A DNA stretch of 64,000 bases from Herbaspirillum sp. meg3 (GTDB lineage: Bacteria > Pseudomonadota > Gammaproteobacteria > Burkholderiales > Burkholderiaceae_D): contig NZ_CP022736.1 of the NCBI RefSeq assembly GCF_002257565.1, positions 2,480,001-2,544,000 on the forward strand, given 5' to 3'. The position numbers and the translations under genes are program-made. This document shows, piece after piece, positions 34,848 to 43,835 of this stretch. The notes under the pieces are model-generated. The model saw only the letters and a list, made by a program, of their open reading frames with translations, was not told the DNA's origin and searched no databases. Position 1 is the first letter of the stretch; each line of letters opens with the position of its first letter.

Positions 34848-35774
34848 TCAAATCTTGCCGTCTGCCTGTTCTTCGATCACCAGCTCAAAACAGATCAGCA
34901 CGGGATTGCGCCCGCGTGCCAGCACACCTTCACAGACGTTGCCGCGCGGGTCGATCAGTGCGATGTCCAGATGGCAGCGCAAGCCGTCAGCAGTCGGCTG
35001 TACATCGCCGTCTCGCACCAGAATCTCCGTCGCCAGATCTTCCACCACACGACCATCCTCAAACTCGGCACCGATAATACTGCCGACGCTGCCGCGTACT
35101 TTTGCGTGGCGAATACCGTGTGTGTGGCACACATTTTCAATCGCCATATTCAGATCTTCATCGGGCCGGATGCGTGCCAGTACCGTGCGCAGGCCTTCGG
35201 TTTTATCCTTGGCGGCCTCGATTGCGACGACTGCCGGGTGAAACAGTGTGAAGTTGGTTTCAGGATCGAAGCGTGTTTCCATCGTGGCGTTGTGCAAGCC
35301 CCAGGCTTGTGCCATGCCCGGCTCTGCGACGATGGTCTGATCCATCAGCATGTGTCCGCCCTGGCGTTTGCCTTCGGCATCGCGCCAGATAGCGTGGCAA
35401 TGCACGAAAGGCGCACCGTCGCGGCGGCCGTAAGTGGCACAGGCCAGTTCGATGACGACACCGCCGTCGACTTCATGCGGCGCACTGTAAAAGGCCGCAT
35501 GCTTGCCGTCGTGCGAGAGCGCCGGCATCAGGAAGTGATGCGGCGACACGCGCAGGTTTTCGAACCTCACGGTGGCACCGTTGATACCGGCGGCGGCCAG
35601 CGGCATGCTGATGGCGTCACGCAAATTCATTCCTGCCTGCAAGGTAAAACTGGCGCTGGCTGCATTGCCGGCGAGGCTGACGATGCGTACCGGATCCGGC
35701 GAACCCGGATGGCGGGCGCGACGGGCGAAGGGCAGGGGTGCAGCTTGGATGGGGTGTACTGACGATGCTTGCAT
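34848..35774 (-). CDS. Tandem PCC/PPC-domain (DUF296) protein
   Basis: A 308-aa protein with two PCC-like domains, residues ~25-155 and ~165-300. Both have the beta-rich pattern; the first carries HCHAIWRDAEGKRQGGHML and the second VRGSVGSIIGAEF with DLATEILV. In other proteins the domain occurs singly, often with AT-hooks; here there is no AT-hook. Function is unknown for this architecture. ATG 35774 has AGGAG about 10 bases upstream. The gene is convergent with the DUF4142 gene. Confidence 0.75.
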   Translation of the reverse strand: MQASSVHPIQAAPLPFARRARHPGSPDPVRIVSLAGNAASASFTLQAGMNLRDAISMPLAAAGINGATVRFENLRVSPHHFLMPALSHDGKHAAFYSAPHEVDGGVVIELACATYGRRDGAPFVHCHAIWRDAEGKRQGGHMLMDQTIVAEPGMAQAWGLHNATMETRFDPETNFTLFHPAVVAIEAAKDKTEGLRTVLARIRPDEDLNMAIENVCHTHGIRHAKVRGSVGSIIGAEFEDGRVVEDLATEILVRDGDVQPTADGLRCHLDIALIDPRGNVCEGVLARGRNPVLICFELVIEEQADGKI

Positions 35775-36196
35775 GCTGGCGTGTCTCCTGGCCGGGCGGT
35801 GTGTGCTCTCGGCTTGCTGTTCTTTGGCCCATGGGCTGCATGGGATGGATGGAACATGTTAACGTGCTTTCGATTTTCTTGTTGAGGGCATGCTAGACGA
35901 GACTTCAAGAGCGACTTGAGACGATTCTCTCAAGGAGATGTTGTCAAAATATTTCCATGCGGAATTATTTAATCTGTGGCGTGCTTTTTCCATCGAAGCT
36001 GATGGGGGAAATTTACCCGTCTAATTTCCTGTATGCATTTTGTTGTCATGCGGAAGTAATACTTGAGTGCAAGAATGCTGCGGCGTCGACAGTGGTTGAT
36101 CAATGCCAGATAAATGCAATGAGTGCAGCGAGTGCAATCGCTGCGCAATAACAAAATCACACACGAGCGCTTACCGCCACCAGGGAAGAATTCCAC
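35775..36196. other. Intergenic region, divergent promoters of the PCC gene and the CheA-like kinase
   Basis: This 422-base, relatively AT-rich gap has no supported gene. The only structure seen is a perfect hairpin, CTTGAGA-6 bases-TCTCAAG at 35915-35934, of unknown meaning. Confidence 0.5.
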
Positions 36197-38617
36197 ATGA
36201 CTATCCGTCTGCGCATTACCTTGCTTGTCATTCTTACGTTCATTGCGATTTCCGCCATCGGTGGCTACGCAGTGTTCCAATCCCGCGCCAGCGCCGTGGA
36301 AGTGAAGTCGGTTACCGAAGGCGTTGTGCCGAGCGTGCTGGCATCATCCGACCTGGTCGGACAGTTGAAGGATGTCCAGTTGGCCGCGATGGTGATGGTC
36401 ACCGAGACCGACACCAATCTCATCGGTCAGGAAAATGAAAAGCTCGCGGCCAAGAAAATCACGCTGGAAAAAGCGCTGGAGTTCCAGGCCGGCCAAGCTG
36501 CGAGCCAGGCACAGAAAGGCCTGATCGAACAAGCCAAGGAAAGTCTCGATAACTACTTTGGCGCCATCGACAGCACGGCGAAGTTCAAGCTGGCCGGCAA
36601 GGATGCGCTGGCGCAGGCGTCCTTCTTCGGTGGCGTAGTGCAATATCAGGCTGAGCTGGAAGGCGTTGTGGATACCTTGCGCATCGAGAAGAACCGAAGC
36701 AAGGACACGGCGATTGCAGCGCTGAACCAGAATCTGGCATCGACAACGACCACCATTTCCATCGTGACAGCGGTTGCCGTCGTGGCGCTGGCGCTGATCG
36801 GCTTCTTGCTGTATCGCCAGATCACCGGTCCGATCAGCCGCATGCAAATCATGATGACCGAGATTGCCGTCAATCAGGACTTCACGCGCCGCCTGCCGGT
36901 GGATCGCATGGATGAAGTCGGCCATTCCATTGTCGCCTTCAACGGCATGATCGAGAAAATCCAGGAGGCCTCGGCGCAGGTCAAACAAAAGACTGCCGAC
37001 ATGCAGGCCATGCTGCAAAACATCCCGCAAGGCATCTTGACCGTGGTCGACGGCAACAAGGTGCATCCGGAATATTCGGCCTTCCTCGAAACCGTGTTCG
37101 AGACGAAGGACATCGCCGGCCGCGACCTGATGGAGTTGGTCTTTACCGATACCTCACTCGGTGCGGACACCCTGTCGCAGATCGAAGCCATCGGTGGCGC
37201 CTGCATCGGTGAAGACGTGATGAACTTCGAATTCAACGAGCATCTGATGGTCGGTGAAGTCGAGAAAAAAATGGCCGATGGCCGCGTCAAGATTCTGGAT
37301 CTGAGCTGGTCGCCGATCACCGATGACGCCGATCAGGTGATCCGCCTGATGCTGTGTGTACGCGACGTGACCGAACTGCGCAAGCTGGCAGCGGAAGCCA
37401 ATGAGCAAAAGAACGAGCTGGAAATCATCGGTGAAATTCTGGCGGTAACTGCACCGAAGTTCCAGGACTTCATCGTGACCTCGCGCCGCTTTCTTGACGA
37501 GAACGAACAACTGGTGCATCAGAATCCCGAAGCGACGGCATTCGCCATCGCCAAGCTGTTCCGCAACATGCACACCATCAAGGGCAATGCCCGCACTTAT
37601 GGCCTGCTGCATCTGAGCAACGTGGTGCATGGCGTTGAAGAACATTACGACGATCTGCGCCATCCGGAAACCGGTGCGGTCTGGAATCAGGAAACCTTGT
37701 TGCAGGATCTGGCCAAGGTGCGTGTCGCCGTCGACCGCTATGCCCGCATCAACGAAGTCACACTGGGCCGTCAAGCCGCACCGGAACAGGCTGCCGCCGT
37801 CGAACGCCACATCATGACCATCGACCGCAAGCACATTCTGGAAAGCTTGCATCGCCTGGAAACGGTGAATACGGCCAACTTGCACGAAATGGTGGCGGTA
37901 CGTAATGCCGTGCGCAAGACCTTGCGTTTGCTGGGCACGGAAACGATCGGCGAAGTCCTCGCCAGCGTCACCGACTCGCTGCCGGCACTCGCCGCCGAAT
38001 TGGGCAAGGCTGCGCCGGTTGTGGAAATCGAAGACAACGGCTACGTCATCCACACGCATTCATCGGCATTGCTGAAGAACGTCTTCATGCATCTGATCCG
38101 CAATGCCGTCGATCACGGGCTGGAAATGCCGGAAGAGCGTCAGGCCAAGGGCAAGCAGGAAGCCGGTACTGTCCGCCTGCAAATGGGCGTGATGAACAAC
38201 ATGCTGCACATGGCGCTGTCGGATGACGGCCGCGGCCTGGCGCTTGCACGTATTCGCCAGACCGGTATTGAAAAGAATCTGATTACGGCGGATCAGGCGC
38301 TGACCGACGCCGAGCTGGCAGAACTGATCATGCGTCCCGGTTTTTCGACTCGCAGCGAAGTGACCGATGTGTCGGGACGTGGCGTGGGTATGGATGCGGT
38401 GCTGGATTTTGTTACCCGCGAACACGGCCGCATCGAGATTCAGTTCCTGGATCACGCTGAAGGTGCAGATTTCCGCCAGTTCCAGATCAACGTGCTGCTA
38501 CCGGAAAATGTCGCGGTGGAAGTCGACGGCATCGATGTCGCCTATCCGATACCAGAACTGGATCAGGTCGCGACTGGCGCTGTGCCGGTAGCCGGCAGCG
38601 ATCCGCAGGTCGCCTGA
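36197..38617 (+). CDS. Membrane CheA-like histidine kinase (sensor, HAMP, PAS, Hpt, HATPase), no CheW domain
   Basis: An 806-aa protein with the following order: TM1 (residues ~5-27), a periplasmic four-helix-type sensor (~30-185), TM2 (~188-210), HAMP (~210-265), a PAS-like region (~270-400), an Hpt-like domain with phospho-His H459 (FRNMHTIKGNARTYG), and a CheA-type HATPase (HLIRNAVDHGLE, SDDGRGLALARIR, PGFSTRSEVTDVSGRGVGMDAV). The C-terminal CheW-like domain of CheA is absent. It is thus a receptor and CheA-type kinase in one chain. It starts a four-gene set with an MCP stub, a CheX-like phosphatase and a receiver. Confidence 0.88.
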   Translation: MTIRLRITLLVILTFIAISAIGGYAVFQSRASAVEVKSVTEGVVPSVLASSDLVGQLKDVQLAAMVMVTETDTNLIGQENEKLAAKKITLEKALEFQAGQAASQAQKGLIEQAKESLDNYFGAIDSTAKFKLAGKDALAQASFFGGVVQYQAELEGVVDTLRIEKNRSKDTAIAALNQNLASTTTTISIVTAVAVVALALIGFLLYRQITGPISRMQIMMTEIAVNQDFTRRLPVDRMDEVGHSIVAFNGMIEKIQEASAQVKQKTADMQAMLQNIPQGILTVVDGNKVHPEYSAFLETVFETKDIAGRDLMELVFTDTSLGADTLSQIEAIGGACIGEDVMNFEFNEHLMVGEVEKKMADGRVKILDLSWSPITDDADQVIRLMLCVRDVTELRKLAAEANEQKNELEIIGEILAVTAPKFQDFIVTSRRFLDENEQLVHQNPEATAFAIAKLFRNMHTIKGNARTYGLLHLSNVVHGVEEHYDDLRHPETGAVWNQETLLQDLAKVRVAVDRYARINEVTLGRQAAPEQAAAVERHIMTIDRKHILESLHRLETVNTANLHEMVAVRNAVRKTLRLLGTETIGEVLASVTDSLPALAAELGKAAPVVEIEDNGYVIHTHSSALLKNVFMHLIRNAVDHGLEMPEERQAKGKQEAGTVRLQMGVMNNMLHMALSDDGRGLALARIRQTGIEKNLITADQALTDAELAELIMRPGFSTRSEVTDVSGRGVGMDAVLDFVTREHGRIEIQFLDHAEGADFRQFQINVLLPENVAVEVDGIDVAYPIPELDQVATGAVPVAGSDPQVA

Positions 38618-38759
38618 TCGGGAGACCAAGGCAGGAATTCAAAACAGGGAAGGCAGGGTGATCGCTCTGCTGACCTGATGTTTGACTGAACAGCAAGTTT
38701 AGCGATTGGCGGCAGGTTCTGTAGTGCAGTTATACGTGTCTATTGCAAGGATGTTTTTC

Positions 38760-39482
38760 ATGATGTTGAATCCGGTTATTTTTGTTGTTCTGGGAGCGCT
38801 GCTGTCCGGCGTGCCGCTGGCCTTGATGCTCAAGCGCCAGAATGCACGCATGAAGCGCATGGTCGATCTGGAGCAGGTCGAGATCCTCAAGCGCAATGTC
38901 GAGGCGACACTGCACGAGCAGCAAGAGAATATCGAGGCGCATCAGCAGGAGCTGGAAGCACAACGCCGCGACAACGACCTGCGTCTGGTTCATACCCAGC
39001 GCGAAACCGAAAAAATCGTCGCCCAGCTCAGCTCGCAGAACTCCGAGAGTATGGCGCGCGTGCTGGAAAACTGCGACGCCTCGCAAGAAACCATCGGCAA
39101 TCTGCTTGGCCTGATGCGCACTTTCGAGCGCTGGCATGACGACATGAATGTCCTGATCACGCACAACCGCGAAATGCACCGCAAAAACGACGAGTTTGCG
39201 CTGATCGTCAATCAGGTCATCATCGTGGCACTCAACGCGTCCATCGAAGCAGCGCGCGCCGGCGCACATGGACGCGGCTTTGCGGTGGTGGCATCGGAAG
39301 TCCGCGATCTGGCGCAACGTGCCGAGAAGCTTTCCAAGAGCTACCGCGCCAATCTGTATCAGAACGACCTGATCACGACCACGACGTTCCAGGATTTGCA
39401 GGCGGGCGGCAAGATGATCATCGGCGCCATCATCGGTCTCGATCTGATCAACAAGAAAACCAAAGAAGCGCTGGCCGCGTAA
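38760..39482 (+). CDS. Short membrane-anchored MCP-signalling-domain protein
   Basis: A 240-aa protein. ATG 38760 is 9 bases after AAGG; ATG 38751 and 38763 are alternatives. Residues ~3-23 form a transmembrane helix, ~30-115 a long coiled coil rich in Gln/Glu, and ~150-205 the chemoreceptor hairpin tip (IIVALNASIEAARAGAHGRGFAVVASEVRDLAQRAEKLS). It has no periplasmic sensor and the second coiled-coil arm is truncated. A stub like this could couple the adjacent kinase to a complex, or be its target. Confidence 0.82.
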   Translation: MMLNPVIFVVLGALLSGVPLALMLKRQNARMKRMVDLEQVEILKRNVEATLHEQQENIEAHQQELEAQRRDNDLRLVHTQRETEKIVAQLSSQNSESMARVLENCDASQETIGNLLGLMRTFERWHDDMNVLITHNREMHRKNDEFALIVNQVIIVALNASIEAARAGAHGRGFAVVASEVRDLAQRAEKLSKSYRANLYQNDLITTTTFQDLQAGGKMIIGAIIGLDLINKKTKEALAA

Positions 39483-39494
39483 GGAAACGAATCC

Positions 39495-40046
39495 ATGTTG
39501 AGCCAATCCGCCAAAGACGGTTTTGATCTGCTGTTGACGCAGTCTCTGAAGAACAGCCTTGTGCCGTCAGGCACTGAGGCGCAGATATTGACCTTGACCG
39601 AGCCGGCCGATTTTCCGGAAAAACAGATGGTGGTGTTGACGGTATCGTCCTATCTGTTTCGTCTGATGGTGATGTTTTACTTCTCGCCCAACGATGCCAC
39701 GCGCAGTCATTTCGCTCGCTTGAATAACGTGGATGAAGCCGAGATGAGCGAGCAGACTTTCATGGACGCCATCGCAGAGAGCGGCAATCTGTGCTGCGGC
39801 ATTCTCAATCGCGATCTGGGTAATTTCTTTCCACACATTGGCATGTCGACGCCGAATGTTATCGACAAGAACTGTGCAGCCTATCTGCAAAAGCTCAATA
39901 GCCAGCACATTCAGCACTTTGCAATCGATATGGATGGCTCGCCGCGGTTTCACGTGAGTCTGTGTGTGTCGGCGTACGCAGATATCGACTTTAGCGTTTC
40001 CGCAGAAGAGCTTGGCAGTGATACCGGCGAGCTGGAACTCTTCTAA
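39495..40046 (+). CDS. CheX-like phosphatase
   Basis: A 183-aa protein, 12 bases after the MCP-stub gene, with AAGGAAACG upstream. The motif AIAESGNLCCGILNRDL gives E95-x-x-N98, the ExxN phosphatase signature of CheX/CheC/FliY proteins, in a plausible alpha helix. The flanking beta-rich context fits a CheX fold. In this cluster the likely substrate is the phosphorylated receiver encoded next. The assignment is by motif and context. Confidence 0.72.
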   Translation: MLSQSAKDGFDLLLTQSLKNSLVPSGTEAQILTLTEPADFPEKQMVVLTVSSYLFRLMVMFYFSPNDATRSHFARLNNVDEAEMSEQTFMDAIAESGNLCCGILNRDLGNFFPHIGMSTPNVIDKNCAAYLQKLNSQHIQHFAIDMDGSPRFHVSLCVSAYADIDFSVSAEELGSDTGELELF

Positions 40047-40073
40047 TTTTATCTTTCATTACAAGAAAATCTC

Positions 40074-40442
40074 ATGGCACAAATTTTGGTAGTTGATGAT
40101 TCAAGCACTGTGCGCGCCGAAGTCGGCGATTTCCTGAAGAAGAATGGCCTCGATGTCGCTTTGGCTGTCGATGGCCGCGACGGTCTGACCAAGCTCAAGG
40201 GCGATCCTTCCATCAAGCTGGTTGTTTCCGATGTCAACATGCCCAATATGGACGGTCTGACAATGGCGGAGAAGATCCGTAGCGAGCTTGGCAATACCGC
40301 TGTCAACATCATCATGCTGACCACCGAAAACTCGCCGATCATGAAAGAGCGCGGCAAGGCTGCCGGCATCAAGGGCTGGATCGTCAAGCCGTTCAAGGGC
40401 GATGCCGTGCTGGCGACGTTCAAGAAGCTGGTCGGCGCGTAA
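40074..40442 (+). CDS. CheY-like single-domain response regulator
   Basis: A 122-aa receiver: VVDDSSTVR, phospho-acceptor D53 (LVVSDVNMPNMDGL), the conserved Thr/Lys switch (MLTTENS, IVKPFKG). There is no output domain. It ends the four-gene set and is the probable phosphate acceptor from H459 of the CheA-like kinase. Whether it acts on a flagellar motor or elsewhere is unknown. Confidence 0.93.
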   Translation: MAQILVVDDSSTVRAEVGDFLKKNGLDVALAVDGRDGLTKLKGDPSIKLVVSDVNMPNMDGLTMAEKIRSELGNTAVNIIMLTTENSPIMKERGKAAGIKGWIVKPFKGDAVLATFKKLVGA

Positions 40443-40451
40443 TCCTTTCAT

Positions 40452-40490
40452 CTGACTACGGCTGCGCCAGGCTGGTGCGGCCGGAGTCAG
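40452..40490 (+). repeat. Strong imperfect hairpin after the CheY-like gene
   Basis: The ends CTGACT and AGTCAG pair, with inner CGGC/GCCG and GCC/GGT segments. It has no T-run, so it may be a weak terminator or an mRNA-stabilising stem. Confidence 0.45.
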
Positions 40491-40657
40491 AGAGAGCCCC
40501 TTTCTCACCAAAAATGTTCATGAAATGTCCGCACGCTGCGCCGATACGGACACGCCTTCACGGCCTCTGTCCGGCAATGTTGCCGGTGTCTCAATTTATG
40601 TTCCGCAGGTGATTGTCCTTTGCTATATTGGGCGCTGACACCGATAGAGGTCAGCCA

Positions 40658-42055
40658 ATGTCCCTGCATCAATTCAGTCATACGGTAGGTCCCATCACGT
40701 ATCAGTTTCGCGATCTTGCGGATCTGATGGCCAAGGCGACGCCGCTGCGTTCCGGCGATATGCTGGCCGGTGTGGCCGCCGAGAGTGCGGAGCAACGGGT
40801 CGTGGCGCAGATGGCGCTGGCCGAGCTGCCGCTACGGATTTTTCTTGAGCAGGCGCTGGTGCCTTATGAAGCCGATGAGGTCACACGCCTGATCGTCGAC
40901 GATCATGACGCCGCGGCTTTTGCTCCGATCAGGCATTTGACGGTTGGCGACTTCCGCAACTGGCTGCTTGGGGACGACGTCGACAGCGAGACTTTATGCG
41001 CCGTGGCACCTGGCATCACACCGGAAATGGCCGCCGCCGTCAGCAAGATCATGCGTAATCAGGATCTGATCCTGGTCGCAAAAAAATGCCGCGTCGTCAC
41101 CGCTTTTCGCAACACCATCGGTTTGCCGGGGCGGCTGTCGACCCGGCTGCAACCCAATCACCCGACCGACGACGCCACCGGCATCGCAGCCAGCTTGCTG
41201 GATGGACTCCTGTATGGCAGCGGCGACGCCGTCTTCGGTATCAATCCCGCCACCGATAACGTGGCGCAAGTGATCAATCTGGTCACGATGATGGATGAGA
41301 TCATCGCGCGCTACGAGATCCCCACCCAGTCTTGCGTGTTGACGCATGTGACCAATACCATTGCGGCCATCGAGCGCGGCGCGCCGGTCGATCTGGTGTT
41401 CCAGTCGATCGCGGGTACTGAGGCGGCCAATCGCGGTTTTGGCATTGACCTGGCCTTGCTGGCGGAGTCGCGCAGTGCCGCCTTGTCGCTGGGCCGCGGC
41501 ACCGTGGGCGACAACGTCATGTATTTTGAAACCGGGCAGGGCAGTGCACTCTCCGCCGGGGCCCATCACGGCATCGATCAACAGACCTGCGAGGCGCGAG
41601 CCTATGCCGTGGCGCGCAAGTTCAAGCCGCTGCTGGTGAACACCGTTGTCGGATTCATCGGTCCGGAATACCTCTACGACGGCAAGCAGATCATTCGCGC
41701 CGGGCTGGAGGATCATTTCTGCGCCAAGCTGCTTGGCCTGCCGATGGGGTGCGATGTCTGCTATACCAATCATGCCGAAGCAGACCAAAACGATATGGAC
41801 AACCTGCTGACCTTGCTGGCCACGGCGGGATGCAACTTCGTCATGGGCATCCCGGGATCCGACGACATCATGCTGAACTATCAGACCACGTCCTTCCACG
41901 ACGCGCTGTATGTACGGCGGGTGCTCGGGCTCAGGCCGGCACCGGAGTTCGAGGCCTGGCTGCAGCGTATGCAGATATTCAGCAGCGACGAGCAATTTCG
42001 TCTCGGTGAAAATGTGCCTCCGACCTTTCGCGACGCTTTGCAGCGTTTGCTCTGA
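40658..42055 (+). CDS. eutB: Ethanolamine ammonia-lyase large subunit
   Basis: A 465-aa catalytic subunit. ATG 40658 follows AGAGG. Characteristic stretches are present: AAAVSKIMRNQDLILVAKKCRVVTAFRNTIGLPGRLSTRLQPNHPTDD in the N-terminal half, VGFIGPEYLYDGKQIIRAGLEDHF, LPMGCDVCYTNHAEADQNDMDN and IPGSDDIMLNYQTTSFHD. It is adenosylcobalamin dependent and converts ethanolamine to acetaldehyde and ammonia. No microcompartment genes, eutA or transporter are adjacent, so this is the short proteobacterial version. I found no cobalamin riboswitch upstream. Confidence 0.96.
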   Translation: MSLHQFSHTVGPITYQFRDLADLMAKATPLRSGDMLAGVAAESAEQRVVAQMALAELPLRIFLEQALVPYEADEVTRLIVDDHDAAAFAPIRHLTVGDFRNWLLGDDVDSETLCAVAPGITPEMAAAVSKIMRNQDLILVAKKCRVVTAFRNTIGLPGRLSTRLQPNHPTDDATGIAASLLDGLLYGSGDAVFGINPATDNVAQVINLVTMMDEIIARYEIPTQSCVLTHVTNTIAAIERGAPVDLVFQSIAGTEAANRGFGIDLALLAESRSAALSLGRGTVGDNVMYFETGQGSALSAGAHHGIDQQTCEARAYAVARKFKPLLVNTVVGFIGPEYLYDGKQIIRAGLEDHFCAKLLGLPMGCDVCYTNHAEADQNDMDNLLTLLATAGCNFVMGIPGSDDIMLNYQTTSFHDALYVRRVLGLRPAPEFEAWLQRMQIFSSDEQFRLGENVPPTFRDALQRLL

Positions 42056-42056
42056 T

Positions 42057-42884
42057 ATGGAAAACGACAAATCCCCGGTCATCAATAATCCCTGGCAGAT
42101 GCTGCGCGAGTTCACGGCCGCCCGCATCGCACTGGGACGTGCAGGAGTCAGTTTGCCGACATCGCCGCAACTGGCCTTTCAACTGGCGCATGCGCAAGCG
42201 CGCGACGCCGTGCATCTTGCACTTGATGCCGACCAATTGCGCCGGCACCTGCTAGACGTTGGTATCGGCGGTGCGGAGGCTTGCCTTGTTCTTGACACCG
42301 CTGCAGGCGACCGGCTGACCTATCTGCAGCGCCCGGATCTGGGCCGCCGGCTGAGTGAGGCGTCTCGCAATGCATTGGCCTCGGCGATGCAGGCGCAGGG
42401 GGAGGATGTCTCTTATGATTTGGCCGTCGTTGTCGCCGATGGTTTGTCGTCGCTGGCCATTGCCAGGAATGCGGTTCCATTTCTGAGTGCCTTGCAACCC
42501 CGCATCGCCAAACATGGCTGGAAGCAGGCGCCGCTGACCATCGTGCGGCAAGGGCGGGTGGCGGTCGGCGACGAAGTCGGCTACCTGCTGCGAGCCAGGC
42601 TGGTGGTCGTGCTGATCGGCGAGCGTCCCGGCCTCAGTTCGCCCGATAGCATGGGGCTGTATCTGAGTTGGATGCCGCGAGTCGGTATGGCGGATTCAGA
42701 GCGCAACTGCATTTCGAACGTGAGGACTGAAGGCATGCGCTACGACGAAGCAGCGTTCAAGCTGGAGTATCTGTTATCCGAAGCGACCCGGCGTCAGTTG
42801 AGCGGCGTGGGGTTGAAGGACGAAAGCGGCCGATCTGCAGAAGTTGGTGCCCCGACCAGGAATTTTCTCTTGAGCGAGGGCTAA
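42057..42884 (+). CDS. eutC: Ethanolamine ammonia-lyase small subunit
   Basis: A 275-aa protein starting one base after eutB. It begins with an acidic/proline lead, then NPWQMLREFTAARIALGRAGVSLPT, LAFQLAHAQARDAVH, VADGLSSLAI, GDEVGYLLRARLVVVLIGERPGLSSPDSMGLYLSWMP and DSERNCISNVR, all typical of EutC. It contributes to the B12 site of the EutBC complex. Confidence 0.95.
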   Translation: MENDKSPVINNPWQMLREFTAARIALGRAGVSLPTSPQLAFQLAHAQARDAVHLALDADQLRRHLLDVGIGGAEACLVLDTAAGDRLTYLQRPDLGRRLSEASRNALASAMQAQGEDVSYDLAVVVADGLSSLAIARNAVPFLSALQPRIAKHGWKQAPLTIVRQGRVAVGDEVGYLLRARLVVVLIGERPGLSSPDSMGLYLSWMPRVGMADSERNCISNVRTEGMRYDEAAFKLEYLLSEATRRQLSGVGLKDESGRSAEVGAPTRNFLLSEG

Positions 42885-42984
42885 TTAGACCGCCCATTCA
42901 GGGGCAAAAAATGCTGCCTGAGGTGATTAAATTTTGAAAATGTGAGACAAGCGGTCAAGTCCACTGACAATTTGCTGTGACAAT

Positions 42985-43105
42985 AAACGCCTGAGCAACC
43001 GGATCAGGCTTATCGCATGGTCCGAGCTTAAAAACGGAAGAAAGAGAAAGCAATATTCTCACTTTTGACCTCGACGCCCGATGCGCATGTATCGGGCGTT
43101 TTTTT
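42985..43105 (+). ncRNA. Candidate small RNA or structured 3' UTR downstream of eutC
   Basis: The 357-base gap 42885-43241 holds no gene. Within it, a hairpin GCCTGA-9 bases-TCAGGC (42989-43009) is followed ~65 bases later by a strong terminator. This layout could be a short independent RNA or the structured tail of the eutBC message. No clear promoter was identified. Confidence 0.3.
43075..43105 (+). terminator. Rho-independent terminator
   Basis: The 8-bp stem CGCCCGAT/ATCGGGCG encloses an 8-base loop and is followed by seven T residues. It lies 190 bases after eutC. Confidence 0.88.
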
Positions 43106-43241
43106 ATTTCCGCGACGGTAACGTATAAGAGCGGTCTTCCAATCGGATTGACACCGGCGCAGGCATGCGACATCGTAGGCGTTTTTGGTGCCGGCCGGAT
43201 TGCATCAACATAACAAGAACTTACTCAGAGAAAGCCTCTGC

Positions 43242-43805
43242 ATGAATAACGACCAGAAACCCGACATGGTGACCATCGTCATCCAGCATGATATCCGCAC
43301 CGGCTCCCAGTCCGACTACGAGCAATGGCTTAAACGCATTCTGCCCATCGCCGCAGAGGCGCCCGGCCATCGTGGCGTCACCGTGATCAAACCGCCGGCA
43401 GGCACAAGCCGCTATACAGTCACCATCCGGTTTGAAACACTGGAACACGCGGAGCAATGGCTGGCATCGCCCGCCAGGCGTGATTTGATTAAGGAAGCCG
43501 CGCCGTTGATGGAGCAGCAAGAAAAGGTCGATACCATCACTGGGCTGGAGTTCTGGTTCACCCCACCGGCAGGTCAGCCGCAAAAGCGTGCGAAGCCGTG
43601 GAAACAGTTTCTGCTGACCTTGTCGGTGATTTATCCGCTGACGCTGGTCTTGCCGTGGCTGCTCGCACCGGTATTCGACACCGTGCCGGTCTTGCATGAG
43701 CAGTTGATCAGCAAGCTGATCGCTGCGGCAATCATTGTCGGTTTGATGACCTATGTGATCATGCCGCGCTATACGCGACTGGCGCAGAAATGGTTGTTCA
43801 ATTGA
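43242..43805 (+). CDS. Antibiotic biosynthesis monooxygenase-like (ABM) membrane protein
   Basis: A 187-aa protein. Residues ~8-100 form an ABM/dimeric alpha-beta barrel domain (VTIVIQHDIRTGSQSDYEQWLKRILPIA, then RFETLEHAEQWLASPAR). The C-terminus has two transmembrane helices (~123-145 and ~160-180). This architecture is common in proteobacteria as antibiotic biosynthesis monooxygenase; enzymatic activity is not established. ATG 43242 is my choice; the ribosome binding site is weak. Confidence 0.82.
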   Translation: MNNDQKPDMVTIVIQHDIRTGSQSDYEQWLKRILPIAAEAPGHRGVTVIKPPAGTSRYTVTIRFETLEHAEQWLASPARRDLIKEAAPLMEQQEKVDTITGLEFWFTPPAGQPQKRAKPWKQFLLTLSVIYPLTLVLPWLLAPVFDTVPVLHEQLISKLIAAAIIVGLMTYVIMPRYTRLAQKWLFN

Positions 43806-43835
43806 ACTTGCCGGTGAATTTCCACTTTGTGGCAT

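Noticed and set aside
40443..40657. Cobalamin riboswitch upstream of eutB
   Set aside because: No B12-box-like sequence or typical multi-stem layout was seen; only a single hairpin at 40452-40490.
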